The notes beneath the pieces were generated by a model. That model saw nothing but the letters and a program-made list of their open reading frames with translations, ran no database searches and had not been told where the DNA came from. A stretch of 64,000 nt of DNA from Laburnicola sp. R22_1 (lineage: Eukaryota > Ascomycota > Dothideomycetes > Pleosporales > Didymosphaeriaceae): NCBI GenBank assembly GCA_014281115.1, contig JACONQ010000020.1:372001-436000 (forward strand), read 5' to 3'. Both the position numbers and the translations under genes were made by a program. Shown in pieces: positions 1 through 12,804 of this stretch (position 1 is the first letter of the stretch; every line of letters begins with the position of its first letter).

Positions 1-1457
1 TATTTACTATACTATTATTATCTATTTCTAGTAGTATTCTTTGCGCTAATAATCTTCTAGGCCCTCTAAGTTAAATAGTAACTTCTTATATTTTATATAT
101 CTCTAATAATCTTTAGTAATTCTAGCCTATTACTTTTTAATATAGCTTTTGTACTTATTATTAATATAGCTAAGTACTAGGCAGCTAAATTAATAGAGAG
201 TAAAAATAACTTAAAGTTTATAGTTTTTAAGCACCTAGATTTTCTTTTAATCTAGTGTAATAAATCTATTAGGCCTATCCCAGGGCGTTAACAATATCCA
301 GCCCTCTATATTATTTTTATTTTAGATTTGTTAGTAATAAAATATTTGTTCCTCTGCGTAGATATAAGTACATAGGCTCTATATTGTTAACTTTAAGGGG
401 TTAGTGTTATTAGGTTCCTATAGGCTAATAGAGCTAAAATTTAAGTATATTATTTAGCGTAGCAGGTTATATTATACAACTTATTTTTGCATATAGGACG
501 CGTGTAGTTAAGAATATTAGAGTTTAGTATTTATAGTTAGGGTTAAGCTAGTAAGGCTACGAGGATGCAGCAAACGTTAACTATCCGGAGTTAGAGAACG
601 TTTTGAGATAATAAGTTGCAACCACGAAACCTAAATATACGTTTAGTTGCATAGTAAGATAGAGGAGGCTGGGGCTATATATAGTATGCGTAGTAAATAA
701 GGCTATAGAATTAATATATTTTATATATATAGCCGTTTCCTATTTGCGCGCACTCGTAACCTATTATTAGTACTAGTCCACCGTAAGCCATTCTATTGCT
801 ACTATTATAGCAGAGAAACCTGTTGCAGACAATTATTTTAAGCATTTAGCTAAGTATTTATTGCCTATATATTAAGAGTGCAGGCACGTAGTATTGCCTA
901 GTTAGATAGCAAGTTATTTATAGCGTGCCCACCCTATTAAATATAAGTAGGCCAAATTAATAGTAGACAAGATCCGCAGCTAGGCCGGGTTAATTAAGTA
1001 TACTAGCAAATTAGAGGTGTCTAGCCAAATTATTAAGCCTATATAGTAGTTACTAGCATAATTATTAATAATTAAATATACTTCTAAATCTTAAGCTTTA
1101 AATAGCCAAGTGGCTAAATTAAGTAAATTAAGTCTTTACTGTATAAATTAAGGCGAAAATTAAGTTTAAAATAAAGATTTAACTTGAAGATTTAATAGAT
1201 TTAATAGTGTTGTTTAGCTATAGAAGTAAATAGATATTACTATAAAAGTTAGCTTATTTAGAGTTGTTGATTAGCTACAACTTACTATTAGCATTACGCC
1301 TAGGCCCTCTAGCCATCTTATTGCGCACTTAACGCGCTATTTTATTACTATTACCTATCTATTAGCATACTTTTATTAGTGTTTTAGCTATTATAGTTAA
1401 CTTATTACGTACTTTTTACTACCTTTGCTTACCTTATAGGCTTGCTAATAGTCCGAT
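1..1457. other. AT-rich, RIP-degraded DNA, no gene seen
   Basis: Very AT-rich sequence with few CpA dinucleotides and stop codons in all frames. I see no recognisable domain. The stretch runs directly into the hAT transposase relic and may contain its left terminus, but I could not identify a convincing inverted repeat. Confidence 0.6.
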
Positions 1458-4163
1458 ATGCCTTCTAAACGCGCTATTAATGGCAACGCTTGTGCTAGAG
1501 TACACGCCACTAGCGCCATAGAAGTAACTAATAAAGGTGGAGGTTGCGGTAAGCGTTAGAAAGTACGCACCTAGCGGGCTATTAAAGGCGACTTGCTACT
1601 AGCTAGCACTGCTAGTTAGCTAATAGAGCTGCCTAAAACGTAGCTAACTGCGCCGCTATCGCCTTAATTGTCGCTATTATAGGGAGCCAGCCAGCTAGCT
1701 ATGCTCGCTAAAGACCCGCTTATTGGCCAGGTTATAGATGCCTTATAGTGGCTGTAGAAACTATAGTTACTAGAGTCGCAAGTGTTGTTAACGCTATTAT
1801 TAGTGTTAAAGGCAGCTATAGAGGCTTTAACTGTAGAGGATAATAATATTGTTAGTGGCGGCTTTGATAAGCGCTTTGCAGACAATTACGATAGCATTAA
1901 TTAGGAGAAGCTAGCTTAGTACTAGGTGCCGCGGCGTACTCTTATTAGTAAGAAGAGCTAAGTCTTTTAGTATAGCTATTACGTTGCGTTAAAGCAAAGT
2001 CCTACCCAAATTATAGCTAATAAGTCTAAGCGTACCTTCTATATATGCCGCTTCTGCCACTATAACGCGCTAATAAGTAGTATAATTAAGGTGACAGATG
2101 TCATAAGCTCTATAGCGAATCACCTAGATTGTTAAAGGCGCGGCTATCGCCTAACTACGCGTGAGAAGCAGCTACTACAGCTGCTATATAGTTAGTTAAC
2201 TATCTTTAATATAATAAAGAAGGGCGTACCTGTTATATAAGTTGTAGTTAATAAGCTAAGTAACTTTAATATTTAAGGCTTCTAGCTTACCGCTGTTCAA
2301 TAGCTTATTAAGAATAACTATCTACTACGCAAATTTAAGACTAAGAGCTTTTGGCGTATACTATAGTTCGCTAATTCTATAGTAGTTTAAGCGCTATAGA
2401 TAAGCCATAATAGCGTGTTAAGGTTTGTACTACGGCTTTATAACTACCTTATTTCTATTATTAAAGTAAAATTAGCGACTATAAGTAGTAAGGTGCATAT
2501 TAGCTTTAACAGCTAGACTGTAAAAGGTAGTAAGCGCAGCTTCTTTAGTGTTATTACTTACTACGTTAACACTATAGGCAGGATTTAAGACTTATCTATT
2601 GTGCTACTATAGCTCGCTAGCGTCTATAGCAGCGAGAGGATAGGCAAATATGTTAATAAAGCGCTGCAGACGTTTAATATAATAGTAGAGAAGCTAGGTT
2701 ACTTTGTATTAGATAACGCTGTAAGTAATAATATAGTAGTAGATTACTTAAGTAAATAGTATAGATTTACTACCGCTTAATGCCGCCTTTATTGCAGTTG
2801 CTACACTATTAATCTTATTAGCCAAACTATTATGTTTGGCAAGAATAAAGACGCCTATAATAATAACCCAAAGTATAAGAAGGATGAGGAGAAGTTGATA
2901 AATAAGTGGCGGCGACTAGGGCCTTTGGGAGTATTTCTAGACATTATTAACTTTATTAGTACGCTAAAATAGTACTCTAGTTTCTCTACTTTCTAGCACC
3001 TCGCGTTAGCTAAAGACCCTACAAACAAGGCCTTATTATTAGCTGTTGTTAAGGCGTGCGTTACACGCTAGAATAGCTATTATGCTGCCTTTAAGCGTGG
3101 GCTTATCCTCTAATATCCTATTACTAACTACGCTAAACACCACATCTTACGAATTAAAGTACTTAATTAAAAAACTAATAAGCCGCTAGCTACTCTAGTG
3201 TAGATGCGATTAACTAGTCTATAAGTAGTAGACTAGGCTGTTATTACTAAGTATGTAGATGTGTTAAAGCCGCTTAAAGCAGCTATAGAGCAGCTAGAAG
3301 GTTGTAGTAAGAGTAAGTAGCCAGGCGATTATAAGCTTAATGGGATCTTTGGCGCCATTTATAAGGTTATCCCTACTTTTAAGTAGCTTATAAGCGCTTA
3401 TAAAGAGCGCTTAATTATCTATTGCAATGTTAACTTTAAGTAAGAAGACGCTCTAGAAGACTATTTAGCCATTAACCTACGCGGCGCTATTGCTAAACTA
3501 AAGCTCTATTATAGTAAACTAAGCAATAGTACTACCTATTACGCTGCGATTATACTCTACCTACGCTATTATAACTACTATAAAGTCGCTTGGGTAGGTG
3601 ACCCAGCTTAATTAGTGGCTACTAACGCTGCCTTTTAGCAACTTTGGCGCCTCTATAGTAGTACTATTGCTCTCTAGCCACCTCTACGCCCGCTAGTTAA
3701 GCGGTCTAACACTATTAACAATGCTGTTAACGCGATTATTAAGGCAGAGAGCGACTCTAATAAAGAAACTAGCAATAAGTATAAGCGCTAGTAGGCTTAT
3801 AAGCCACGTTAGAGCCGCGCCGACTTTAATTAAGAAGGTAACCTAGTCTGCTATTAGCTTAGATTACGTAATAAGTACCTAGCGTTAGCACAGTTTGCGC
3901 TTAATATAATAAGTATTCTAGCCTCTAGCGTAGAGTGTAAGCGCTTATTTAGCAAACTTAGCGACTTATTAGAGCCAAAGCGATGCAAAATAAGCTTATA
4001 GTTACTAGCTGCTCTATAGTGTGTACGGAGCTAGCTAAAGGCTAGTTTTATAAGTAGCAATAATAAGGTTAATAAGAGTAATCTTACTAACGTAGTAATT
4101 AAGACTCTATATAGTGTACCTAAATAGGATAATTAGCTGCCAAACTATAGTATAATACTATAA
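1458..4163 (+). pseudogene. hAT-family transposase, full-length RIP-inactivated relic
   Basis: hAT transposases cut and paste DNA; an N-terminal BED-type zinc finger binds DNA and the C-terminus dimerises. One frame from ATG at 1458 to TAA at 4161-4163 (about 900 codons) can be followed without any frameshift. It is broken by roughly fifty in-frame TAG/TAA codons, and I found no TGA. Visible landmarks are a C-x2-C finger starting near residue 197 followed by H and C, a conserved middle block (GYFVLDNA, then an RCSCHTIN-like block and GPLGV), and the hAT dimerisation block at about 3900-3985 (SSVECKRLFSKLSDLLEPKR). Stops sit where Q or W is expected, for example CAG to TAG and TGG to TAG, as RIP at CpA predicts. 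Length matches intact fungal hAT transposases. The family call is strong; terminal repeats and target duplications were not found. Confidence 0.88.
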
Positions 4164-7100
4164 TTTTAAATTAATATTTATAAATCTAACTTCTAAATTA
4201 AGTATAAACTACTGCTAAGACCTTCTAATTAAGTCCTCTAGCACTATTAAGGCATATTAAATTAAGTTAATGGGTAGATTTAGACTAAATTTATTTATTA
4301 ACAATTGTGGTTACTAGTATATATAGACAGGTTAATGTGTTAGATTAAGCTAAAGTATTGCTATTAGATATTCTAAAGTGAGCGCGTGATAAAGAACTAT
4401 TAGAGAGACGTCTATAATTAGTCGCCGATAGACAAAGGTGGCCATCTAAGTTAATTAGAGGCGAAGAAGATACGCGATTGCATTAGCAATAGTTCCTAAC
4501 CCAGGACGCTAAATCTACTATTATAAGAGTGAATTACTTTATTAGTAATATAAACTACGCGTACGGCGTGTATTTCTAAGATTAGGGGGTATAGTAGATT
4601 ATTATTTTATAGGTAGAGTAGATTTAGTTTCTATTAGCGAATTTGCTCTCACTCTATTACACGAAGAAAGGGACTGCCTTTCTTTGCTTTCGCACTATAG
4701 AATTTAGCGCGCGCACGGACCCTTAAGTGCCCTTCTTTGCTTTTTTAGAGTGCCTTTCTTTGCTCTTCCTAAACTCGAAAACGGCTACAACTTAGAGGCA
4801 GCGTGTAGGTCACTTATAGCAATATTATATATAATCTATAAAAAGTTTGTAGATAAATTGCGCGTAAAAAGTAATAAGTTAGAAATAGAGTTAGTGTTCT
4901 TAGTTGCCACTAAAGCGAGTGTAACCTCTACTAGCTAGCATAAAACTACGCACTAGGCAATATAAAAGTAAGCTACGCGTAACTTATATATAAGTGTAAG
5001 AGTCTAACTATATATAAGTTACGTATAAGATACCTACAATATACGTAATTATTACTTATACACTTATCTAAGGTAGCTATTAATAGTTAATAGATTAGTA
5101 ATATTAATAATATATATAGTTATAGTATAGATAGGCATTAGTAATTAAGGAACCTTCCTTCCACCTTTTTTCTCTCTACAGCATAGCTCCTTAAAACAAC
5201 AAGATTGCAAGAAATAGGTAGTATCATTAGAAAGAAAGTAGTTACTTTTACACCCTCTACACATAGTATCTAATTTAGACTACTAGAACCTACTTAAAAC
5301 GTGTACCACATAAGGTAGCTACTTTTATACCTAGTTCTACTAGTAGTAACACACTAGGCAAAAGAGCAAATAAGACTACTTTAAAAATAATAACTATAAG
5401 CTAAAAGGCAGACTTCTTTATAAAGCTAGTAAATAGTTTAACCTTATATCTAGTGCAAAGAAAAGGCGGGGCAGCTAAAAAAATATGATAGATTAGAAGT
5501 AACTGCAACACGAGCTTAATAAGCTTAAGGATTAGACTTTACCTACACTAATAAGAAAGTCTTATTAGAAAATAAGTAACACTATAAATTAAGTATATTT
5601 TAAGAAAAATATAGGTTCTACAAATAGGCTTTAAGCTAAATATAAAGGTACAGCTCCTACTATTAAAGATAAGATGGCTATAAGACTAATAGCCTATATA
5701 ATACTATAAGAATCTTCTATAAATTCTATAATAAACTACACTATAGTTTATTACTTTTATACCTAAAGATTTAGCGCTCATATAGATAGTTAACTATAGT
5801 TTATCACTTCTTTACACTAAGATTAACTACTTATTTTATTTTAAAATCTAATATAACCTTTATATAGCCTATAGAGAGTAATTTTTACTTATAATTCGCA
5901 ATTTCTAGTATAATTAAGTATACTAGGCGTAAGATATAGGGTAGTAAAGTTTATATAGAATAGATATAGAGAACTATACGCAATTTCTAGTAAACACTAA
6001 AATATAAATATAGCTAGAATGGGCAAAATTAAACCTATAACTAGCAATAAGAAATATATTCTAAGTAGGTTAGAATAACTTAGAAAAGGTGGAGAAACTT
6101 AATACTACTATCTAATTTTGCCTATAATAAGTGTAGGTAGTATTATAAATTTTCTTAGAATATAACTCTATATAATAAATATATACTATTATAGCGTAGA
6201 AATAATTAAACATAACTATATTACTAAGAGTAGAAATACTCTACAACTTTAAGATATACTTAAGAATATTTTAAATAGCTATAATAATTACTACGAAGCT
6301 AATAAAGTCTAATATAGAAGAGATATTTATTAGTATAATAAGTAAAAGTATAGGTTAAGTAGAGTGTAGTAGTAGGCCGCCTTACCACACTACAAATACT
6401 TATAGTAATACTAATAATACAGCTAACTATACTATTATATAGAATAAAATAACTCTAATAATATTAATTAATATAGTTATAGTATAGACGTGTAGCTTTT
6501 TAGTAATACTTAAGAGTGTAACACTTTTATACTGTTACTATTATCTCTACTATCCTTACTATTCTAGATTTTCTTAATCTTATAGATAGCTATTATAGAC
6601 TTAGCTTTAATACTAAGAAATATCTTCTTACTAATAGCCCTACTAGTAATCTCTTTAGGCCCAAGCTAGCTATTTAGAATCTGTGCTACCTTAAAAATAT
6701 CTAAATTTACCTTCTTAATAAGCTATAGCTAAATATTAAACTTAGGGACGCGTAGCGTATACTCTAGCTAAGTATTAGAGATAATATTATATAGTACTAA
6801 GTAGAAACTATTCTAGCCTAGCGTCTGGCCTATTATATACTAGCGCATCTCTCAAGTTATATAGTTCTTAAAAAGCCGCCTATTCTTCTTAGTTAGCTTA
6901 GTATATAATAAGGCTAGTAAGTTATTTACTACTTTTATATATACTTTACTATTACTATTATAACTACATATAGTGCTAATTACTATATTCTTATTACTCT
7001 TATAAATTTACTTAATTTTATTTTAGTATATCCGCTTTAGTAACGTAGCCGCCTAGCAAAATATAATATAAATAGTAACCATCTTACTCTTAGACTAGTT

Positions 7101-8448
7101 GTATATCTTCTAGACAAAATAAAAGGTATTATTAACTATATTTATATGGCGTCTACTACGCACCTAACTTTACGTATTACTAAAATCCTAGCTTACTATA
7201 ATAGTGTTAGATTTACTATAAAAGAGTAAGCTTTATTTATACTAGGCCTATAAAAACTAAGTAGTATAGACCTATAAAAATATATTACCTATTACGTAGG
7301 CCTTTTTAAGTAATAAGTAGACTGTATAATATAGTGTCTTAACACCTACAAAGAAATTAGTGTTGTCTATAGATAGTTATTTAATAATTTAGACTATAAG
7401 AGTTTTATCTAGCTATATAATAAATATATATATAGCTTACTCTTAGTATAGCGCCTTATTACTTAGTGTGAGTAATTCTAGTTTATATTACTTCTAAACT
7501 TATCTAGCTTTTTATTTTCTTATTTCTTATTTTTTTACTCTTATAGTGTTAATAGTGTAGTAGGTGTGCTTAGGGGAAAGAGTACTAGCTTAAGCTAGCT
7601 TAACTATACTATTTAGCTTATCTACTTTACTAATAATAAAGCTAGCTACCTTTTTAGACTTAGACTTATCTAGTTTTATACACTTAGGCAATACTAATTC
7701 TAGTAATAAGCTAGCGCGCTTTCCTTCCAGAACTAAAAAAAAAGTACTAGTGCTTTTACCTATAGTAAGAACGCACTTTTCTATAGCACTTTTTATACTA
7801 ATAGAGATAGTATACTTCCTCTAGAAAAAGTAAGCTTTTGCTATATAGGTAAGGCACGCCTAGGCATTATTAGGTAGCGTATTAAGGGGAAGAGTTTTAC
7901 ATACTAGCCAGATAGTAGATAGTAATAAGTATGTAATAAAGACTAGATTATATATACTATTAGCGTCTAGTATAATTTAGCCTATACTATAACTCTAAGA
8001 TAGAGTACTAGCTTGTAAAAATTTTATATTAAAAAAGATACGCTTATACTCTATATTAGGTAGTTTATTAATAGAGATAGTAGTAGCTAGAAAAAAGCTA
8101 TAGGCACTGCTATTAAATTTACACGTAGACTTGGCTAGTAGGACCTTTTAAGCTATTAAGACTATAGTAGTATAAGATAGTAAAGATAGTAATAAGAGTT
8201 AAATAATTATATTATAATTAAATATATATTACGCTAAGCCTAATTTAGCCAATCCTAATTTAGCGCTAAAGTTAGCTAATTCTTATTAAACTTAAATTAA
8301 GCATAGCTAGAGATATATAATAGAATATAAAAAAGTAGAATAGTATTTATATAATAAGTATAATAGCGTTTTAAGATTATAACTAATACTATTATATTAG
8401 AATATATAGTATAAAGAGGAATTAATATATTATAGTATAAAAAGATAA
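4164..8448. other. AT-rich RIP-degraded DNA, unclassified repeats
   Basis: No gene is recognisable. At 4675-4765 the motif GCCYTTCTTTGCT occurs three times. Similar blocks of about 35 bp around 5098-5138 and 6452-6490 (both containing ATAGTTATAGTATAGA) could flank a lost element. The frames between 6.5 and 8.0 kb look like decayed transposon coding sequence, but I could not assign a family. Confidence 0.5.
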
Positions 8449-8450
8449 TA

Positions 8451-8512
8451 ACGTACCTTGCACTCGAGTCGGACACTCTATCGAGTCGGACACTTTGCCA
8501 AGATCCCACCAA
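8451..8512. repeat. Left terminal inverted repeat of element A
   Basis: Begins ACGTACCTTGCACTCGAGTC directly after TA. Pairs with 14178-14239 with five transition mismatches. Just inside it lies AAGTTCTGTACTATT, a 15-mer that recurs at 12907-12921 inside the same element. Confidence 0.92.
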
Positions 8513-8984
8513 GTTCTGTACTATTCACGATAGTATAGAGTTAATATAAACTATTTTCGATAGTCTAAACAGGCTAAACTATTCAGAATCTACTTCTATA
8601 AGCTGTTTATAGGTTTTTTTTATTGTGCCTAGGCTTGCCGCAGCGTCCACAGCGCTGTTGAGCGGATTCGCCTCTATTAGTGCGCACCCTCTTCTTTGCC
8701 TTCTTGCCATTACTACGCACCCCAAAGTCCTTTAGAGTAGCTAGTCGCTGGCCGTCTTTAACTGTAAGGACTCCTTCTTGCTGCAATCGCTTTCTTTTAT
8801 ATAATTTACGTCGTGTGGCGGCCTTATTAGCAGCTTGAAGTTCGGCGTTGCATTTGGTTATTAATACCAAAGAATGCCCTAAGCTAGCGCAGCCGGTTGT
8901 GAGACACCCAGGGATATGAGACACCGCGCAGAAATCCTCCACCCCTCAAAAAAATCGCGATATCTCCACATCCACCCTACCAAA

Positions 8985-10574
8985 ATGGCCAATCGTGAGG
9001 CAGCAATTCAAGCAGCTATTACCGATCTCAATGCTGGCGTTTTTCCTAGTCAACGAGCTGCTGCAAAGGCACACAACATCCCCCTAGCCACGCTCTTGAG
9101 GCGCGTACGCGGTTCACAAAACTGGCAAAACAGCCACGTATACCAGCAACGATTAACTCCACAACAAGAGGACTTCCTTGTACAATGGATACTTGAAGAG
9201 GACGCACGCGGGTATCCTCCTTCTCACGCTCGTACATAAGAAATGGCGAATCAAATCCTAAGGATGAACAGCGAGCCCACGTTAGTGGGTAAACACTGGA
9301 TATCCCACTTCATCAAACGCAACCCACGCGTCGCCTCTATTGTGGGTAGGAAGATTAAGGCTGCGAGAGCTAAGGGAGCAACTCAGGAGGCAATACGCGA
9401 GTTTCTTAAGCTCTATAAGCAGCTCCGCGTTGAGCTGAACATACGCAATAAGGATACATGGAATATAGACAAGACTGGCAAGGCCCTAGGTGTATGTGCA
9501 AACACCAGAGTACTCGCAGACAGCCAGAAAACAAAGGCTTACTATCAGTCGCCAGAGAATCGCAAGTGGGCGTCGATAATCGAGTGCGTTTCGGCAATAG
9601 GCAAGAAGCTAAGGCCTGCGGTTATTTTCAAAGGCAAACACCTACAGAGCACCTAGTTTCCATTAATAATACCTGACTGGCTATACGCAACCTCAGAGAA
9701 TGGCTGGACATCTAACGCGATTGGCGTTGAGTGGCTGCAACGCGTATTTCTGCCAGAAACTGCGCCCTTGGAGGATCGCTAGAGGATGCTGATTTTGGAT
9801 GGCCACGGCAGCCATATGAACCTAGACTTCCTGTGGATCTGCAAGCAGAATAAAGTCAGGCTTCTATTTCTCCCTGCTCACTTATCTCACGTTCTGCAGC
9901 CCCTAGATCTCTCTGTTTTCTCAGTAGTAAAACAATTCTATCGCCAGCAGATCCAGGAGTTATCACACCTTAATAATGCTGCCCCAGTCAAAAAGGAACG
10001 CTTTATTACTGCCTACCACGTTGCCAGAGAGGGTGCAATCACTAAGAGAGTTATTCGCGCTGGATAGGCTACTGCAGGCATCTGCCTATTAAACATTAAG
10101 CGAGTAATTAACTCATCTCAAGTCGCTCGAAGGCCTGTTACGCCACCTCGCCAGAATCAAGCTCAACAACCAATCAAGAGCTATCTCTCTACCCCCCGCG
10201 GCCCTCGTGATCTATTTATAGCTCAGCGAGCGCTTCACAAAGAGCAGAGTATAGGCCAGAAGGTTCACCAACTGTTTAAAAAAGCTGGCAAGGCAATTGC
10301 AGTTGCAAATACTCGCTTAGTAGCGCTAGAAGCAGAGAACAAACGATTGCAGAGCCAACTTGAGGCTCTTAAGCCTTAAGCACCACGAAAGAGGGTTCGT
10401 ATGGACCCAAATCAACGCTTTGCCAACGTAGATACGATTAAGATAGCAGTAGAGGCCTCTAAGCTTATAGAGCAACAAAACAATAGTCCTAACAAAGAAA
10501 AGGAGGCAGAAAAACTAGCAGCAGAAGTAGCAGCTAAAACTCTGCAATCTATGTGTAGTGAGTGGCAATTGTAA
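8985..10574 (+). pseudogene. Element B transposase (pogo/Fot1 type), five premature stops
   Basis: Starts at ATG 8985 (MANREAAIQAA), giving a psq-type helix-turn-helix followed by a CENP-B/Tc5-type DNA-binding domain and a DDE superfamily endonuclease domain. All three acidic residues are still visible: NIDKTG, LILDGHGSH and LQPLDLSVF. A single frame runs to TAA at 10572-10574 (530 codons including the stop). It is interrupted by stops at 9237, 9654, 9780, 10065 and 10377, each explained by CAA to TAA, CAG to TAG or TGG to TAG. The C-terminal tail is charged and coiled-coil-like. Because the active-site residues survive, inactivation rests on nonsense changes alone. Confidence 0.92.
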
Positions 10575-10590
10575 TTACGCTGAATCAATT

Positions 10591-10669
10591 ATCGCGATTT
10601 TTTGAAGGGTGGAGGATTTCTGCGCGGTGTCTCATATCCCTGGGTGTCTCACAACCGGCTGCGCTAGCT
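10591..10669. repeat. Right terminal inverted repeat of element B
   Basis: Mirror of 8882-8961, ending GGCTGCGCTAGCT before TA at 10670-10671. Begins 16 bases after the transposase stop codon. Confidence 0.93.
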
Positions 10670-10679
10670 TATTATCTTA

Positions 10680-12804
10680 CCATGGGTGCGGGGTCAATGC
10701 GCGCCGAGCCTCAATGCGCGCTCAACACGAAAACACCTCAAGCTTCAACACCACCTATCGCTACCAATATGGGGTCAATTGAGGCTGCGCTTGAAGCGAT
10801 ACAATCGCAAGAACCTGGAGACTCTATCAACTATACAAAAATCGCGAAGGAGCATAGCGTTGTACGCTCTACGCTCACCCGGAGACACCAGGCTGTAACG
10901 CAGTCGCGTACAGCTGAGGGAATCAACCAACAAAAACTTCGCCCTCAACAGGAGCAGGAGCTTATACGCTATATCAAAAAACTCACTCAGCAAGGCCTAC
11001 CACCTACACGGCAAATAATCCAGAACTTTGCAGCCTATATAGCCAAAACAAGCGTTAGCATGTACTAGGTTGATCAGTTCGTCAAGCAACACAGCATTAA
11101 TCTAGTTTCAAGATGGACAGCTAGAATGGACAGCAATCGCCACAAAGCTGACTTAGAGACAAAGTACAGCCTATATTTCGACCTACTACAGTAGAAAATT
11201 AGCCAATACGATATCGAGCCTCAGCACACGTACAATATGGACGAAAAAGGCATCCTACTAGGCATTACTACTCGCTCAAAGCGGATCTTTAGTAGGCAGC
11301 TGTACGAGAGCAAGGAGGTGAGGCAGGCTATTCAGGATGGTAGCCGTGAGTGGATTTCGCTCCTAGCCTGCATATGCGCCGACGGATCGGCTCTAGATCC
11401 AGCCCTTATCTATTAGGCTGCCTCAGGTAGCCTACAATCAAGCTGGGTTAAAGAAATCAACCCTCAGGAACACTCAGCCTTTATCACCTCATCGCCTTCT
11501 GGCTAGACAAATAACAAGATAGGCCTCGCGTGGCTTAAGCAGGTGTTTAATCGCTATACTAAGGAGAAAGCTAGACGCTCCTACCAACTACTTATCCTTA
11601 ACGGCCATGGATTCCACCTTACTATGGATTTTATCAATTACTGTAACCGGAATAGAATACTCCTAGCTATATTTCCGCCTTATTCAACGCATACGCTACA
11701 GCCGCTCAACGTTGTTATGTTTAAGCCTCTCTCCACTGCCTACTCAGCTGAGCTCTCAGCCTTCCTACACAGGTGCCAGGGACTATCGTCAATCGCAAAA
11801 AGAGACTTCTTTAGCCTATTCTGGAGGGCTTGGGGTAGCTCGTTTAGGAAGCCATTGATTATTAAGGCCTTTGAGGCTACTAGCATATCACCACTCAACC
11901 CAGAGGTTATACTCAAGAGATTCACTAAGACCAGCCTACCTAAGCAGGAATTAAGAGAAAGCTCAACCTTAGTACTCAGCGCGTCTGACTAGAGGAAAGT
12001 TAACCGGCTCCTAAAGGCTGCAGTAGATATAGGGAATAGTAATAAGGCAAAGAAGCTGAGCCGAACAGTGCACTTAATTGCCGTACAAAAACAGCTACTA
12101 CAGCATGAAAATAAGGGACTAAGAGCAGCACTAGGCAATAAGAAGAGGCGTAGGAAGCGTGGCAAGCCTTTGCTGGATAACCAGCCTACTAAGTACTTAG
12201 GGGGTGCTGTTTTCTGGTCCCCAAGGAAGGTGCAGGAGGCACGTGATCGTCTACAGCAAAAAGAGGCCGAGGCAGAGCAGCTAGTACTCCAAAAAACTAA
12301 GGCAGCTAAGGCTTAGAGGGCTAGCCAGCAGCTAAAGGCTAGACTACTCTAAGAGAAGCGCGTTGCGAGGGCTGAGGCTTAGGCAGCTCGAGCGAAGGCA
12401 AAGGCGGATTAGGCAGCTAAGCGAGCCCAGAAGCAGCAGGCTTGCAGGGCTCAGCAACACTACAAGAATTGTATAAAAATAGCTAAGAAAGGTAGCAAAA
12501 AGGCATTAAGGCTACCTAAGCAGGGCATAAGGGAAAAAAAGCTTATTAATAAGGCTATAGATGCTGCTAAGGCCTTAGGTGCTGCATCACAGCCTCTACA
12601 GCCTCAGTCGCGCCGGGGCCGGAATATTAGAACTCCGAGTAGATTGTTATAGCTATAATTAATTATTAAGATTCATAGACCTCATCACTAGAAATTCTTA
12701 TAATAATAGCAATTGTAGGGAGCTCTGCAGCTTTAAGTTTAGCTGAGCTGGTTTGGTGTTGAGCGCGCATTGAGGCTCGGCGCGCATTGACCCCGCACCC
12801 ATGG
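10680..12804 (+). mobile_element. Element C: second pogo/Fot1-type transposon nested in element A
   Basis: Inverted repeats of 49 bp (10680-10728 and 12756-12804) begin CCATGGGTGCGGGGTCAATG and contain a direct repeat of TCAATGCGCGC. TA duplications are at 10678-10679 and 12805-12806. Length is 2.1 kb. Elements B and C are unrelated in their termini and are separated by only six bases of element A (TTATCT) plus the TA duplications. Confidence 0.95.
10769..12658 (+). pseudogene. Element C transposase (pogo/Fot1 type), RIP-inactivated
   Basis: Starts at ATG 10769 (MGSIEAALEAI). An N-terminal psq-like helix-turn-helix and CENP-B-type binding region are followed by a DDE domain. The first acidic position is intact (NMDEKG), but the second and third read LILNGHG and LQPLNVV, with N replacing D. 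One frame continues to about 12658 with several TAG/TAA stops (the first at 11066-11068), then a long K/R/A/Q-rich charged tail (12070-12600). The D-to-N changes need only G-to-A transitions, so RIP probably destroyed the catalytic triad as well as the frame. Confidence 0.9.

Larger units (their letters stand above)
8882..10669 (+). mobile_element. Element B: pogo/Fot1-type transposon nested in element A
   Basis: Inverted repeats of about 80 bp (8882-8961 and 10591-10669) start AGCTAGCGCAGCCGGTTGTG and match except for about one substitution and one indel near their inner ends. TA target duplications lie at 8880-8881 and 10670-10671. The 1.79-kb element holds one transposase relic on the plus strand. 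It is far less AT-shifted than the surrounding DNA, so it is younger. Confidence 0.95.

Noticed and set aside
4750..4938. Open frame of 62 codons starting MPFFALPKLENGY
   Set aside because: Isolated in RIP-degraded DNA, no domain, and its start lies inside a short repeated motif.
6530..8000. Possible Tc1/mariner or other transposase relic
   Set aside because: Same-frame stretches appear after ignoring TAG/TAA, but no catalytic or DNA-binding motif could be matched, so no family is claimed.
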